Origin: Achatina immaculata
Taxonomy: Eukaryota; Mollusca; Gastropoda; Stylommatophora; Achatinidae
NCBI GenBank assembly: GCA_009760885.1
Contig: CM019701.1
Span: forward strand, 33,990,697 to 34,054,696
Length of the DNA stretch: 64,000 nt
Direction of reading: 5' to 3'
The notes under the pieces were generated by a model, which was not told the origin of the DNA, did no database searches, and saw nothing but the letters and a program-made list of their open reading frames with translations. The position numbers were made by a program, and so were the translations under genes. This document shows, piece by piece, positions 11,186 to 21,499 of the stretch (positions are counted from its first letter, which is position 1; each line of letters opens with the position of its first letter).

Positions 11186-12207
11186 AAACGATGCAGTTCA
11201 TTTTATTAGGTCAGGGTGCAATGTATAAGTCTTTATTTTTTTTACAAGAATATCGTAGTCAGTCATATCAAATGCCTTTTTAAAGTCGACAAAGATGGCA
11301 CCACACAGTCTGCCGTCATTTATGTTTATAACCAGTTTTCTGTCATTTTGGTAAGAGCTGTATGGCAGGAATGGTTGGATCTAAAGCCTGACTGACTGTC
11401 TATGAGTAAATTGTTCTCTTGCAATTGTGTCATAGAGTTATTTTGATTATATGTTTTTCGAGTGGTTTTGATAATGACGATAAAATGGATATTGGTCTAT
11501 AGTTGGTAAGATTGTTAGATGAGCCAGATTTAAAGAGAGGATACACTTTAGCAGTTTTAAAAGCCTCGAGGAAATAACATTTTCCAATGCATTGATTGAA
11601 AATGTATGTTAGTATATGTGAAATGACAGGTGCAGCATAACGTAAGATCTTATTACTAATATCATCAAGCCCAGTTGTATTGTTTTTTAAGGTTAAGAGA
11701 TAACTGTGAACTTCACTGGCTGTTAAGAATGGAATGTGTAACTGTTTAAAATCAGTACATCTGCTGTCCAGGAATGTTTGTAGTTGATGTAAGTCGCATA
11801 CAGGAGCTGGTATTGATGATTTAAGAACGTTGATTTCCTCTCTGAAATGTGTACTGATATGTGCTAGTGTATGCACGATTGATGGCGTGAAAATCAAATT
11901 CTTTTCTTTTATTTGATAGGGTATTTATGAGTTTCCAAATTGATTTACTGTCTGATTTATTATGTACTAGATTTCTAAGGATTGTTTTTTCTCTTGTCTT
12001 ATTAATTATTGAACTTTGTTTCTGAGTAGGTCATGAAGTCCTTGATTTTGTACGCCCGGTCACGTTCTCTCATGGCATGTAATATTTCAGGTGTTATTCA
12101 AGGTGACTTCGTCTGGTGTTTTACTCTCACCTCTTTCATGGGGACATGCCTTTCTAATATATCTCTGAAGATCTTTAGCCAATACTCTATTGCCTCTTCA
12201 GGGTCAG
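11186..12207 (-). pseudogene. LINE-A copy 1, 5' half (RT N-terminal part)
   Basis: The minus strand encodes the fingers/palm portion of the same LINE-A copy: ASEVHSYLLTLKNNTTGLDDISNKIL, then FKTAKVYPLFKSGSSNNLTNYRPISIL, which is the classic RT entry region. Closer to the gypsy insertion, frames for the QSGF and VDFKKAFDM-type blocks are broken. The upstream end at about 12207 aligns with 54.19 kb in copy 2, so the element is 5'-truncated and has no endonuclease domain. Confidence 0.82.
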
Positions 12208-12275
12208 TTAGCTGGGATGGCTTTTATCCGTGGCTTCTGCTCTCATGGGAGTGAAAGGCGATGATGATGATGATG
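12208..12275 (+). pseudogene. LINE-G C-terminus, right part, with (TGA)n tail
   Basis: The plus strand gives the last residues of LINE-G (an AFIRGFCSHGSERR-type end, compare AFISGICSQRSERR at 18.13 kb), then TGA TGA TGA, where the stop codon is the first tail unit. It is the other half of the coding end interrupted at 8535. Confidence 0.72.
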
Positions 12276-13079
12276 CCGAAAAAACTCTTTCCAATCAGAC
12301 CATGCCACGACCGAAATTTTTTTTCTTTTCACATTTTTCCTATCTTCAACCTGCCATCTCCCCCTCCCCCTCAACCACTTGGTTATTGTTCTAAACCAAG
12401 CACAGAACAACAGAACGAACAAATTTTACCTTGCCCGACATTTGCAAAAGAGCAAAAACAACTTGCAAAACGTATGAGGGAAAATCATTAAGACATTAAA
12501 TATCGTGCAGGAAAACCCATCCTGTTTAATCTTAATAGTACGACTCATAATCATATATATATATATATATATTTCAATTTGTGCTGCAAAGTGCTATGTT
12601 GCTATTCCTTGTAAAACTGAACCTGGAGCAGTCGTTGTTCAAAATTCATTTACTTAAATAAAAAAAAAAGTTCTTCTCGCCCTTATTCTAGCACTCGACT
12701 TTCTTCATCTTGTCTTTGTAGCAAAGTTGCCTTAGAAATTGCCTATTATCTGTCTGTCTGTCCATCTGTCCGTCCGTCTCTCTGTCTGTCTGTCTGTCCT
12801 GATGAAGGGCAGATGGGCCTGTGTTCCTAATTCTTCACCTTTCTAAAATGAAGATCCTTCATCTTTTCTATCTAATGAGGATGCTGACAATGTGTAAATG
12901 ATTTGACAGATTTGTTTACTGCTGTGCGCTTTGGTCATTAAAATTAACGTGATAATATTCTAGAGTTGGTAGCTACCAAATATGTTTATCATTTTGTGCA
13001 TTTTGCAGTTTAATTTACACAGTTTTCATGTCTGGTTTTTTTTTTTTGTTTGTTAAAATAAATGGGAGGACGACCACGT
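12276..13079. other. Non-coding DNA with (AT)n and a LINE-A-type tail relic
   Basis: No gene seen. It includes an (AT)n run at about 12553-12572 and a CTGT-rich run at about 12745-12800. The latter is directly followed by GATGGGCCTGTGTTCCTAAT, a diverged LINE-A-type 3' end (to about 12860), the same order as at 2.0-2.3 kb. Confidence 0.6.
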
Positions 13080-13284
13080 TTAACTCTTTTTTACTCCAAC
13101 ACAACACTGACTGTTGTGATAGACCTTGAACACCCACGCAAATCACTGCCGAGAGCACATTTCTAAATCAACTCATGTTTTAAATTATATCTGTAAATTC
13201 CTTCCAGTTTCCTTTTACAAAAATTTATCATCAGTATTTATTCTGGCAGAGAATGTAAATTAATTCAGGAGTGAAATAGTTAAC
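13080..13284 (+). mobile_element. TTAA-type MITE, copy 2 (both ends intact)
   Basis: A 205-bp element bounded by TTAA on both sides. It begins TTAACTCTTTTTTACTCC and ends GGAGTGAAATAGTTAA, giving an inverted repeat of about 12-16 bp. The interior block TTCTGGCAGAGAATGTAAAT is shared (inverted) with 60.2 kb. It has no open frame of interest. TTAA bounding is typical of piggyBac-group target duplications, but the transposase family is not shown here. Confidence 0.8.
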
Positions 13285-13821
13285 ATTAGCCCGGCTCTGT
13301 AACAGCTAAAGTTTATTATCTAAGAAAACTGCCTCTACAGCAATATTGTATTTCTATTATTAAAAATTCAGTGCCTGGAAAATACGGCAAAATACAACGA
13401 AGAAAGACATTAGAAAAATAAAAATACTTCATTCAAGATACAAGAAAAAAAAGATATACTGACATTTTCGAATGAAATAAGAAGGTATTATATTGAACTG
13501 TGTTCGTCTCATGAGCAGCAACATCGTTTAATTCCAAATTCGCTTACTCTGACTAAATATTTCTGCTCCAAAATAAATGGAACTTTTATTAACCCTTTCC
13601 TATCCCATCCGCCCCTTCTTTAAAATAGAAATCTGCTGTAATATAAAGGATGTTGAACGTAGCAAAGCTGGATGTTTATGTAACCTGCAGGCTGAAAATA
13701 TCATGTTTATAAAATATCTCTGTTGCTGTGACAAGTTGGTTGGAGTAAAAGTGAGTGGATGTACATGTTTGCCTCACAGGATAAAACACTCTTTATCTCT
13801 GATATGGCATCAAAAGAGAAG

Positions 13822-13828
<7 letters not shown>

Positions 13829-13886
<58 letters not shown>
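13829..13886. repeat. (AT)n microsatellite
   Basis: About 57 bp of uninterrupted TA dinucleotide. Confidence 0.97.
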
Positions 13887-13888
<2 letters not shown>

Positions 13889-14230
13889 TGATACTAAAAG
13901 TTAGAATTTGTTAAAATATTTTTGGAATTTTAACCATTAACGAAAACAAAAATGTGTACTGTTTAGGCTCGTCTGCTTCATACATAAACATAGACCTGCT
14001 TGACGACAAAATTAAAGAAAGGGAAGAGGAAAATCTGGAATGCATGTTACAGAAGAATAAGATTATACAATAAGTGAGAAAGAGAACTGAAGAAATGAAG
14101 AGAACATTAAAAATTGGATGTTGTGGCAGACTTGTACTTGTACGAACTCCCTGTAACTGCGTAACACACAATAATTAGTGTATAAGTATACAACTATACA
14201 CGAAGCGCTGCAATAAAGCTGTTATAGCAA

Positions 14231-14787
14231 AAATGTATAGACTAGGAAAAAAAGTAGGAGCAGCTTTATAACTTAACGATTACAAAGTTGTGACGTTTCG
14301 GCGTGAGCTTAATCATACAAAAACATACAGGACGAAGAAACAGAGAAGGGAGATAAAGTATAGATTCACATGAATGTTATTTTTTAAAATTTAAAATTAA
14401 TAATGAATATAGCACTTAGCTGTAACTGTAAGATGTGGCTTGTTCAACGCTGTGTGTCAGAAATGAGCTTTGTAGGGCGTAGAGACTGTTTAAATGGAGA
14501 CCTGTAATGTGTGGTCGGTGGGTCGTGACTGGGGGTGGTGGGAGGGGAGGGAGAGTGGTACAATGTTAACCTAGCCAGGAGAATGTGAAATAGATGATTA
14601 TAGTTAGGGTAGAGGGGTTGTAATGTGATGCTGTGAGGAGGTTCTGAACTATGTGTAACAAATGAGAAGGAAGTGGAACTTAGTAGAGAAGGATTATAAT
14701 TGTTGAAGAGGAGAATGTTAGGTGTAGCTGAATAGAGAGCTTAACCCGTGTGGTTCCAGGGTTCCATAATCCTGAATGTAGCGGTTC
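14231..14787 (-). repeat. Penelope-like element, left inverted arm
   Basis: Reads outward to inward as AGGAGCAGCTTTATAACTTA, GACGTTTCGGCGTGAGC, then GC-rich 3' UTR and the end of the endonuclease frame. The reverse complement of each block is found in order in 15825-16387. This arm keeps an AAGCTC stretch next to the CGCCGAAAC motif that the right arm has lost. Confidence 0.85.
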
Positions 14788-15011
14788 TCAAGCGCCAGGC
14801 GGCTTGTGTCATCTGTATGACATTGTTTGATGGCTGTTACCAGAAAATCAAATTTGCCTCTTTGGTTGGGGCCATTAAAATGATTTGAGACTGGTTTCGA
14901 AACATGCTGGGTAATATCGTACATATGTTTCTGCATGCGGTCCCCTAATCTGAGGCCAGTCTCGCCAATATACGTTATACTGCATCTTTTGCATACAATG
15001 ACATATATCAC
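14718..15011 (-). pseudogene. GIY-YIG endonuclease domain of Penelope-like element
   Basis: Minus-strand frame with the GIY-YIG signature YVIVCKRCSITYIGETGLRL, followed by the conserved arginine (GDR) and histidine (QKH) and, downstream, the catalytic-site glutamate in LALENRYIQDYG. In this element class the domain is fused to the C-terminus of the RT and nicks target DNA. Here it lies one frame away from the RT fragment: the RT frame stops at 15083, whereas the endonuclease frame is open through that point. A small indel near 15090 has therefore split one protein. Confidence 0.88.
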
Positions 15012-15082
15012 ATTACAGGACTCGAATGTGAATCCCTCATGAAGAGTGAGGTAGTTTTGGGAAAGGTGATCGTTTTCGTTTC

Positions 15083-15865
15083 CTAGACTACAGGGCAGGT
15101 AACGCAGCGGGGTCGGTTACATTTTCTAGTGCCAACATATGTTAAGCTCCGTTTCAAGTGACTGTGGACGAGGATGTCCTTAAGGTTTGGCTCACGTTTG
15201 TATGCCAATAGGTGTGGATCAGAGAAACTGTCGTGAGTGTCGGAGTCGAGCTGAATTATTGGCAGATGACGATAAAGAATTTTCTTAACCATCTGACCAT
15301 GCGGGTGGAAAGGCAGTACTAACTTAGCTCTGTCCGATGGAGTAACAGGCTTTTTTCTGAATGCTTCTTTGTGGCTCACTAGTTGGTTACGGTTGAAGGC
15401 TTCATGAAGAACATTTTCTGGGTAGTGGCGATGACGGAAAAATTCTAGTAACTTGTTGGACTGATCTATAAAGTCCAAATAATCCTGATATATGCGGCGA
15501 AGTCGGAGGAGTTGGGAGTATGGGATGGAGTTCTTACAGGCTTTAGGATGGGAGGAAGTGTAAAGTAAATAGGTGTGGCTGTCGGTGGGCTTGTAAAATA
15601 CAGAGATGACAAACCTGTTTGTGCCAATAGAAATTTTAATGTCTAAAAAGTTGGCCGACTTGTTATAAATTTCATAAGTGAATTTTATGTTATTGTTGAG
15701 TGAGTTGGCGAATTCAATAAATTTTTTTACCTCTTCCTGTGGCATACTGGTGACTCCAATGTCATCATCGATGTAACTTTTATAGAATTCTGGAAGTCTG
15801 CCATTGTAGGTTTCACATAATTTGAGAACCGCTACATTCAGGATTATGGGACGCTGGAACCACAT
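15083..15865 (-). pseudogene. Penelope-like reverse transcriptase, C-terminal part
   Basis: 260 codons on the minus strand. Visible blocks are the catalytic-type YIDDDIGVTSMP, SLNNNIKFTYEI, NFLDIKI, VFYKPTDSHTYL and SSHPKACKNSIPYSQLLRLRR, all characteristic of Penelope-like RTs, then the cysteine motif CNRPRCVTC that precedes the endonuclease. The first codons (up to about 15828) derive from the inverted arm rather than the true protein. The RT fingers and upstream palm are missing, and the frame ends at TAG at 15083 because of a frameshift. Confidence 0.88.
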
Positions 15866-16387
15866 GGGTTAAACTCTCTATTCAGCTACACCTAACATTC
15901 TCCTCTTCAACAATTATAATCCTTCTCTACTAAGCTCCACTCCCTTCTCATTTGTTACACATAGTTCAGAACCTCCTCACAGCATCATATTACAACCCCT
16001 CTACCCTAACTATAATCATCTATTTCACCTTCTCCTGGCTAGGTTAACATTGTACCACTCTCCCTCCCCTCCACGATTTCCCCACCCACCACCCCCAGTT
16101 ACGACCCACCGACCACAAATCACAGGTCTCCATTTAAACAGTCTCTATGCCCTACAGTGCTCATTTCTGACACACAGCGTTGAACAAGCCACATCTTACA
16201 GTTACAGCTGAATGCTCTATTCATTACTAATTTTATTTTTTAAAATATCATTAATGTGAATCTATACTTTATCTCTTCTCTCTATTTCTTCGTCCTGTAT
16301 GTTTTTGTATGATTACGCCGAAACGTCACAACTTTGTAATCGTTAAGTAATAAAGCTGCTCCTACTTTTTTCCTGGTTTATACATTC
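15825..16387 (+). repeat. Penelope-like element, right inverted arm
   Basis: Inverted copy of the left arm, with scattered substitutions and small gaps, ending TTTATACATT. It contains TACGCCGAAACGTCAC and a terminal AATAAAGCTGCTCC block. It lies upstream of the RT in the element's sense direction and supplies the spurious start of the RT frame. Confidence 0.85.
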
Positions 16388-16389
16388 CT

Positions 16390-16575
16390 TTAACTGCGAG
16401 CTGTTGTTCTTTGCAGCCGATGCTGTAGAGATGTTGACGCACAGCATCGTATCGGCGTGGGAGCGGGTTATGGTGGCTACTTTTTTCAGTCCCGGAATAC
16501 AGCTAAAAACCAGGGTGTGTGCAAAGCTTCTTTAGCAGACTACACCACCATGGGGACTATACCATTATTAAATAA
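16390..16575 (+). repeat. Dispersed family E copy (5' part)
   Basis: GTTGTTCTTTGCAGCCGATG through GGTTATGGTGGC, CAGCTAAAAACCAGG and CAGACTACACCACCATGGGG aligns block by block with 25.6-25.75 kb and, inverted, with 35.10-35.26 kb. It abuts the Penelope-like arm at 16387. No protein motif. Confidence 0.7.
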
Positions 16576-16964
16576 ACTACACAACTCACTGTTGTGGGAG
16601 AAGAAAGTACATGAGAATAATACGTAGAACTGAGCAAAATGAAAGAGAGTCTGACTGGCTGGTACTAAAGATGGCGAAGAAATTCGGCTTGGTGAGTCCT
16701 CTTGTTAAAAAGAAAACAAACTGTAAAGTCACTCAAGGGCGCGTACCAAAACAGGATCACGTGTCGCCACAAAAGATGGAAACACACACATTCCTTTTAA
16801 TTATTAAATATAATTTTATTTTAATTTTTAAAAATACGAATGATTTTCAAATGAATGCGCCTTTAAAAAACTGAGCTGAAAAAATACTTACATTAACTGC
16901 AGAAAAATGTGTAAAACTACACGGAAAAATTTACTGCACGAATTTTTAAAAATTACACCACAAT

Positions 16965-17222
16965 AAAGAGGATTAAAGAGAGAAAACTTAAATATTTTGG
17001 ACACATTAAACGTCATGATAATCTAGAGAAGACCGTATTGGAAGGGTACATAATGAGAAAAAGAAAGAGAGGAAGACCAAGGTGGAGATGGCTGCAAGAC
17101 ATCATTTATGCACAAGTGGATGCATCAGCAGCAGGCCATCTTGCTCACAACCGAGAGGCCTACAGGAGAGCTGTTAGGGAGGCAAAGTTCCGCAAGGGAT
17201 ATGCAAATGAATGAACACCATA
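16965..17222 (+). pseudogene. LINE-C C-terminal fragment
   Basis: The plus strand encodes RKLKYFGHIKRHDNLEKTVLE, RKRKRGRPRWRWLQDI, a DASAAGHLAHNREAYRRAV stretch and a terminal AKFRKGYANE followed by a TGA inside the tail (GCAAATGAATGA). It is one of five LINE-C ends in the window and the only one with a nearly uninterrupted frame, but it covers only the last 80 or so codons. Confidence 0.82.
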
Positions 17223-17989
17223 GAAAAAGTATTTACTACACACTATGTTAAAAACTCTACAATACACATAGAAGTTTGCCACATTACATTAAAAAAAAAC
17301 TACATTACACATAAACAGACACACCTAAAAGCCTTTTTTTTCAGTTTAAAAATTTTGTGAGGAACTAAGCTGTAGTTTGTTTAGCTTTTGTCTTGTCTAA
17401 ATCAGTGATCCCCTTAACCGACAATTACCGGTAAATTACCGATTAAAAAAGAGAAAAATCAAAAACTTTTTTAGGCCGTCTAACCGGTTTATATATTCAA
17501 AAACATAGTAAAGAAAAATAACAAGAAAACAAAAACCCAGCAAAATCGGTTGGAGAATAGTCGTAGTCTAACGATCATCAGTTTTTTTATGGAAGAGAAT
17601 CAGCCAGTTTTGACTTCGGTTCAGCATGTGAGAATTTTGTAAAGATTACATCTTTATAAGCTAATAAGATAGAAAAAGAAACTTCACACTTTCCGCTAAC
17701 GTATTTAAAGCATGTTTAATTTTATGTTAAAAACAAATAATTAGTGCGATCACTGAGTCTAAAGCCAACAACAATGAGCGCAGGTAAAGTAACGATGTTA
17801 GAATAGAACAAAAGATTGATTAATTGAAACAGGTGTAAAGAATTAAGAATGTAATTGAAAAATAGAAATAGGAAGGCATCAGATACGGATTTGGTGATTT
17901 TGTAACTTTTATTTGCATTTGTACTGGTAAATAGATCAGAATGAAACATGTGCGTCTGTTCTGCTATCAAAGTTTTGATGGACAACATG
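17223..17989. other. AT-rich DNA containing family F copy 2
   Basis: No gene seen. 17570-17735 is family F: GAGAATCAGCCAGTTTTGAC, TTCAGCATGTGAG and AAAGCATGTTTAATTTTATG match 5085-5270 in the same order. Confidence 0.6.
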
Positions 17990-18185
17990 GAATCCTCAAG
18001 GAAAATTGAAACGAGGAAGACCTAGACTTACTTGGAGAAGAGAAATTATGACAGTGCTCAGAGACAAGGGATACACATGGAAGGAAGCAGAGAATAATTC
18101 CAAGAAAAAGAATGACTGGAGGGCCTTTATCAGTGGCATATGCTCTCAAAGGAGTGAAAGGCGATGATGATGATGATGATCATAA
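17990..18185 (+). pseudogene. LINE-G C-terminal fragment with (TGA)n tail
   Basis: The plus strand encodes KLKRGRPRLTWRREIM, LRDKGYTWKEAENNSK and DWRAFISGICSQRSERR followed by TGATGATGATGATGAT. The GRPR box and W-rich spacing are typical of the C-terminus of RTE-like LINE proteins. There is no 3' UTR: the stop codon is the first tail repeat. This is the reference for the split copy at 8.5/12.2 kb. Confidence 0.8.
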
Positions 18186-18194
18186 TGTTTGAGC

Positions 18195-18870
18195 AGATTT
18201 TTCTCTTGAACTTGAAGAAGGACCATGCTCTGCTGGCTTAGAGATGGGCTTCCTTGCACTAGGGACATTCCCATATGTAGATTTTTCCCAATGTGTTCAA
18301 ACCAACTGCAGTACAACAGACAGCAGTCTTCTGCTCAAGATTACGAAGATCTCTGACTTTAGCAGCGTGAACATGTGCCTTCAGGAATACCCAAAATACA
18401 AGTCCAAAGGGTTAAGGGGCAGATGATCGTGATGCCCACGCCACTGGACCTCTCCTCTCAATCAATCAGTGATGAAACATGTCATTGCCCAGGTGTGCAC
18501 TGCTAGATAAGCTCCGTCTTGCATGAATCATTTTGGTCGTTCCCCAATCACATCCAGCTCTGGTATGATTTTATCTTCCAAAGTTTGCAGATCGTTACTA
18601 CTATCCACAGTAAAAAACCTGTGATATACTTATCCCAGAAACCAAATCTCGTCATTAATTGGTTTACTCTTTTCCCCCCCACGCTACAAGAGAAGCAACG
18701 ATGCTTTTCATGCAGTTCTGCTTATTCACTTCCCCATTTACATAAAACTTTGACTTGTCACCGAAAGTGACACTTTCCAAGAACTTCCAATTGTATGCAG
18801 TTTGGCTCAGAAACCTTTCTCATATTTCAAGTCGTTGATCAGTTAGAGAACTCAGGAACTGAAATTTGTG
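18195..18870 (-). pseudogene. Decayed mariner-like DDE transposase fragment
   Basis: Minus-strand translation across several frames and stops shows the order expected of a mariner/Tc1-group catalytic domain. There is a VTFGDKSKFYVNGE block near 18.75 kb, then LQTLEDKIIPELD, then FMQDGAYLAVHT (second catalytic Asp region, normally followed by H), and further on HHDHLPLNPLDLYFGYS, the counterpart of the PRSPDLTPLD motif near the third catalytic residue. No intact frame exists. The assignment rests on motif order; no terminal repeats were found. Confidence 0.6.
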
Positions 18871-19261
18871 TGGATGAAACTTTTTCTTCTTTCAAAATGT
18901 CATGCTTTCCGTTCCCGGGCACACGGTTTCAGCACTGGTCACCCTGGGAGACTTTTTGTCGGCTGGCATGAAATTTGCCGGACATTCCAGTTCCAACGCC
19001 ATCGGCTACAGGTGGATCACCATTCTGAGACTTGTCAGCCACAGATCCTGTTTATTTACATTTCTTCATTAGCTTTCCAGCTGAGTTGTCCATTACTGGA
19101 TTCAGCATTTGCCACAGGTCTATGGGGCCATCACTGACTCTGACCAGATGGGTTCGGGGAGGGGGTGTACAGCTGTGGATTGCTCGAGGGCCCGGATGGC
19201 TTTTCATGTTTTCGAGGACACAGAGGGCTTCCTCTGCTTTAAAAGTGGGGGCGGGTGGGGG

Positions 19262-19462
19262 AAAGCAGACATAGTAGATAAAAACAGAATCGTTAATCAA
19301 CAAGGGGGGGGGGCATAGTAGATAAAAACAGAATCGTTAGTCAACAAGGGGGGGGGGAGCAGGCATAGTAGATAAAAACAGAATCGTTAGTCAACAAGGG
19401 GGGGGGGAGCAGGCATAGTAGATAAAAACAGAATCGTTAGTCAATAAGGGGGGGGGGGAGGA
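19262..19462. repeat. 50-bp tandem repeat with poly-G
   Basis: Four units of GCATAGTAGATAAAAACAGA-ATCGTTAGTCAACAAGG plus a G run of 8-10. The starts of GATAAAAACA at 19321, 19371 and 19421 are exactly 50 bp apart. The first unit differs slightly. Confidence 0.92.
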
Positions 19463-19629
19463 AGTAAAAGCACGGGCCAGGAAAAAATCAGCTCCAGGTA
19501 TTCCATGATATCATTGTCATGTGTCGGATAGGAATATTTGCAACACACTGTATATGTAATCTATTGTGTCTTATTGTACTCCACGCTCGAGCTCATTTTT
19601 TATGGCCTGTAAATTTTGCCACCACCGCC

Positions 19630-20672
19630 TTACACTGTTTTCAGCACTATCTCCCGCTGACACCCACTGTTTTCAGCACCATCTCCCTCTGACAGCCACT
19701 GTTTTCAGCACTATCTCCCTTTGACAGCTACTGTTTTCAGCACTATCTCCCGCTGACACCCACTGTTTTCAGCACTATCTCCCGCTGACACCCACTGTTT
19801 TCAGCACTATCTCCCGCTGACACCCACTGTTTTCAGCACTATCTCCCTCTGACACCCACTGTTTTCAGCACTATCTCCCGCTGACACCCACTGTTTTCAG
19901 CACTATCTCCCTTTGACAGCCACTGTTTTCAGCACTATCTCTCTCTGACGACCACTGCTTTCAGCACTATCTCTCTCTGACGACCACTGTTTTCAGCACT
20001 ATCTCCCTCTGATGGCCACTGTTTTCAGCACTATCTCCCTCTGACGGCCACTGTTTTCAGCACTATCTCCCTCTGATGGCCACTGTTTTCAGCACTATCT
20101 CCCTCTGACGGCCACTGTTTTCAGCACTATCTCCCTCTGATGGCCACTGTTTTCAGCACTATCTCCCTCTGACGGCAACTGTTTTCAGCACTATCTCCCT
20201 CTGATGGCCACTGTTTTCAGCACTATCTCCCTCTGACGGCAACTGTTTTCAGCACTATCTCCCTTTGACAGCAACTGTTTTCAGAACTATCTCCCTCTGA
20301 CAGCCACTGTTTTCAGCACTATCTCCCTCTGACGGCAACTGTTTTCTTTCAGCACTATCTCCCTCTGACGGCCACTATTTTCAGCACTATCTCCCTCTGA
20401 CAGCCACTGTTTTCAGCACTATCTCCCTTTGACAGCCACTGTTTTCAGCACTATCTCCCGCTGACGGCCAGTTTTCAGCACTATCTCCTTCTGACGGCCA
20501 CTGTTTTCAGCACTATCTCCATTTGACAACCAGTTTTCAGCACTATTTCCCGCTGACGGCCAGTTTTCAGCACTATCTCCTTCTGACGGCCACTGTTTTC
20601 AGCATTATCTCCCGCTGACGGCCACTGTTTTCAGCATTATCTCCCGCTGACGGCAACTGTTTTCAGCACTGC
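19630..20672. repeat. 32-bp minisatellite array
   Basis: About 32 units of ACTGTTTTCAGCACTATCTC plus a 12-bp variable part (CCTCTGACGGCC, CCGCTGACACCC and others). Two tracts are evident: CCGCTGACACCC types on the left, and CCTCTGATGG alternating with CCTCTGACGG in the middle. That alternation is a 64-bp higher-order unit over about 19990-20230. Several units on the right are shortened. Confidence 0.95.
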
Positions 20673-21164
20673 CTCCTTCCTTTCATTCAGTGTCAATTTT
20701 ATTTTGTAATGTTAGAAACTCATAAAGTTTATGCATTTGGTTCCATACTTTTTTGATAACTCTATATACCTTGTTGCACGTATATTTTTTAAAGTGTTTT
20801 ATCAGATTAAACTCTTTCCGTGCTTCGGGGTACTGAGGTAGCCCTTCTGTTTTGTGTCTTGAGTGCCAGCGGGTACTACGGTAGCCCATGTTTGTTTCTT
20901 TAAAAAACGGTTAACTTTTTAATTGGACACGTTTTATTTGCGCATGTCCGGTGACCTGTCATAGTTCCGCTCAAAATAATATCTTAAAAACTGTGCTAGA
21001 CAGAAATATGAACGTTGTAGCATTAAGTAGGCAAAGTCTTGTATATGTAGTGCTACAATCTTTCTCTCTGGCCCATACCAATCAGGTCGTCACTGATTTC
21101 CACAACCGTCTAAGCTTTGCTGTTTCTATAAGCTGTGTATTGGACCGTGCCCTGTGTTAATTTT

Positions 21165-21490
21165 TTTTTCCGTCAAGTATCTTGTTTCTTTGCCTTCCTC
21201 AGTCCATTTGTCCCTCCAATTTTCCTATTATCACTGGGAGTTTAAATTTGTCGCTTCTCAAAACATATCCTACAAATCTGGACTGTCGTGTTCTGAATTT
21301 TGCCGTAGTTTCTCTCTTTCCCCAGCCTCACTTAGAACCTCTTCATTTGTTTCTTCTGGCTGTCCATGGTATTTTCATCTAACTTCTTAGTAACCACATT
21401 ATCGCTGATTCCAGTCTCTCGTGAGTGCTCTTTGTTACTGTTCATGCTTAGCATCCATACAACAAAACCTGTTCAGTGTAATACTGCAAA
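21165..21490 (-). pseudogene. LINE-H C-terminal fragment
   Basis: The minus strand shows LNRFCCMDAKHEQ, then TNEEVLSEAGERETTAKFRTRQSRFVGYVLRSDKFKLPVIIGKLEGQ. The TNEEVL...RERQ...F.GH.LR order is the standard post-RT C-terminal region of RTE-like LINEs. In-frame stops interrupt it. It meets the transposase fragment on the other strand at about 21490. Confidence 0.7.
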
Positions 21491-21499
21491 TACTGGTAT

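Larger units (their letters stand above)
14231..16387 (-). mobile_element. Penelope-like element with inverted terminal arms
   Basis: Minus-strand Penelope-like retroelement about 2.15 kb long. It has two arms of about 560 bp (14231-14787 and 15825-16387) in inverted orientation flanking an RT fragment and a GIY-YIG endonuclease. The left arm contains the endonuclease C-terminus and 3' UTR; the right arm is an inverted copy of the same region placed upstream of the RT. The inversion join sits at GCGGTTCTCAA near 15825. Penelope-like elements are known to carry terminal repeats in direct or inverted orientation. The N-terminal RT region is absent, so this copy is incomplete. Confidence 0.85.
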
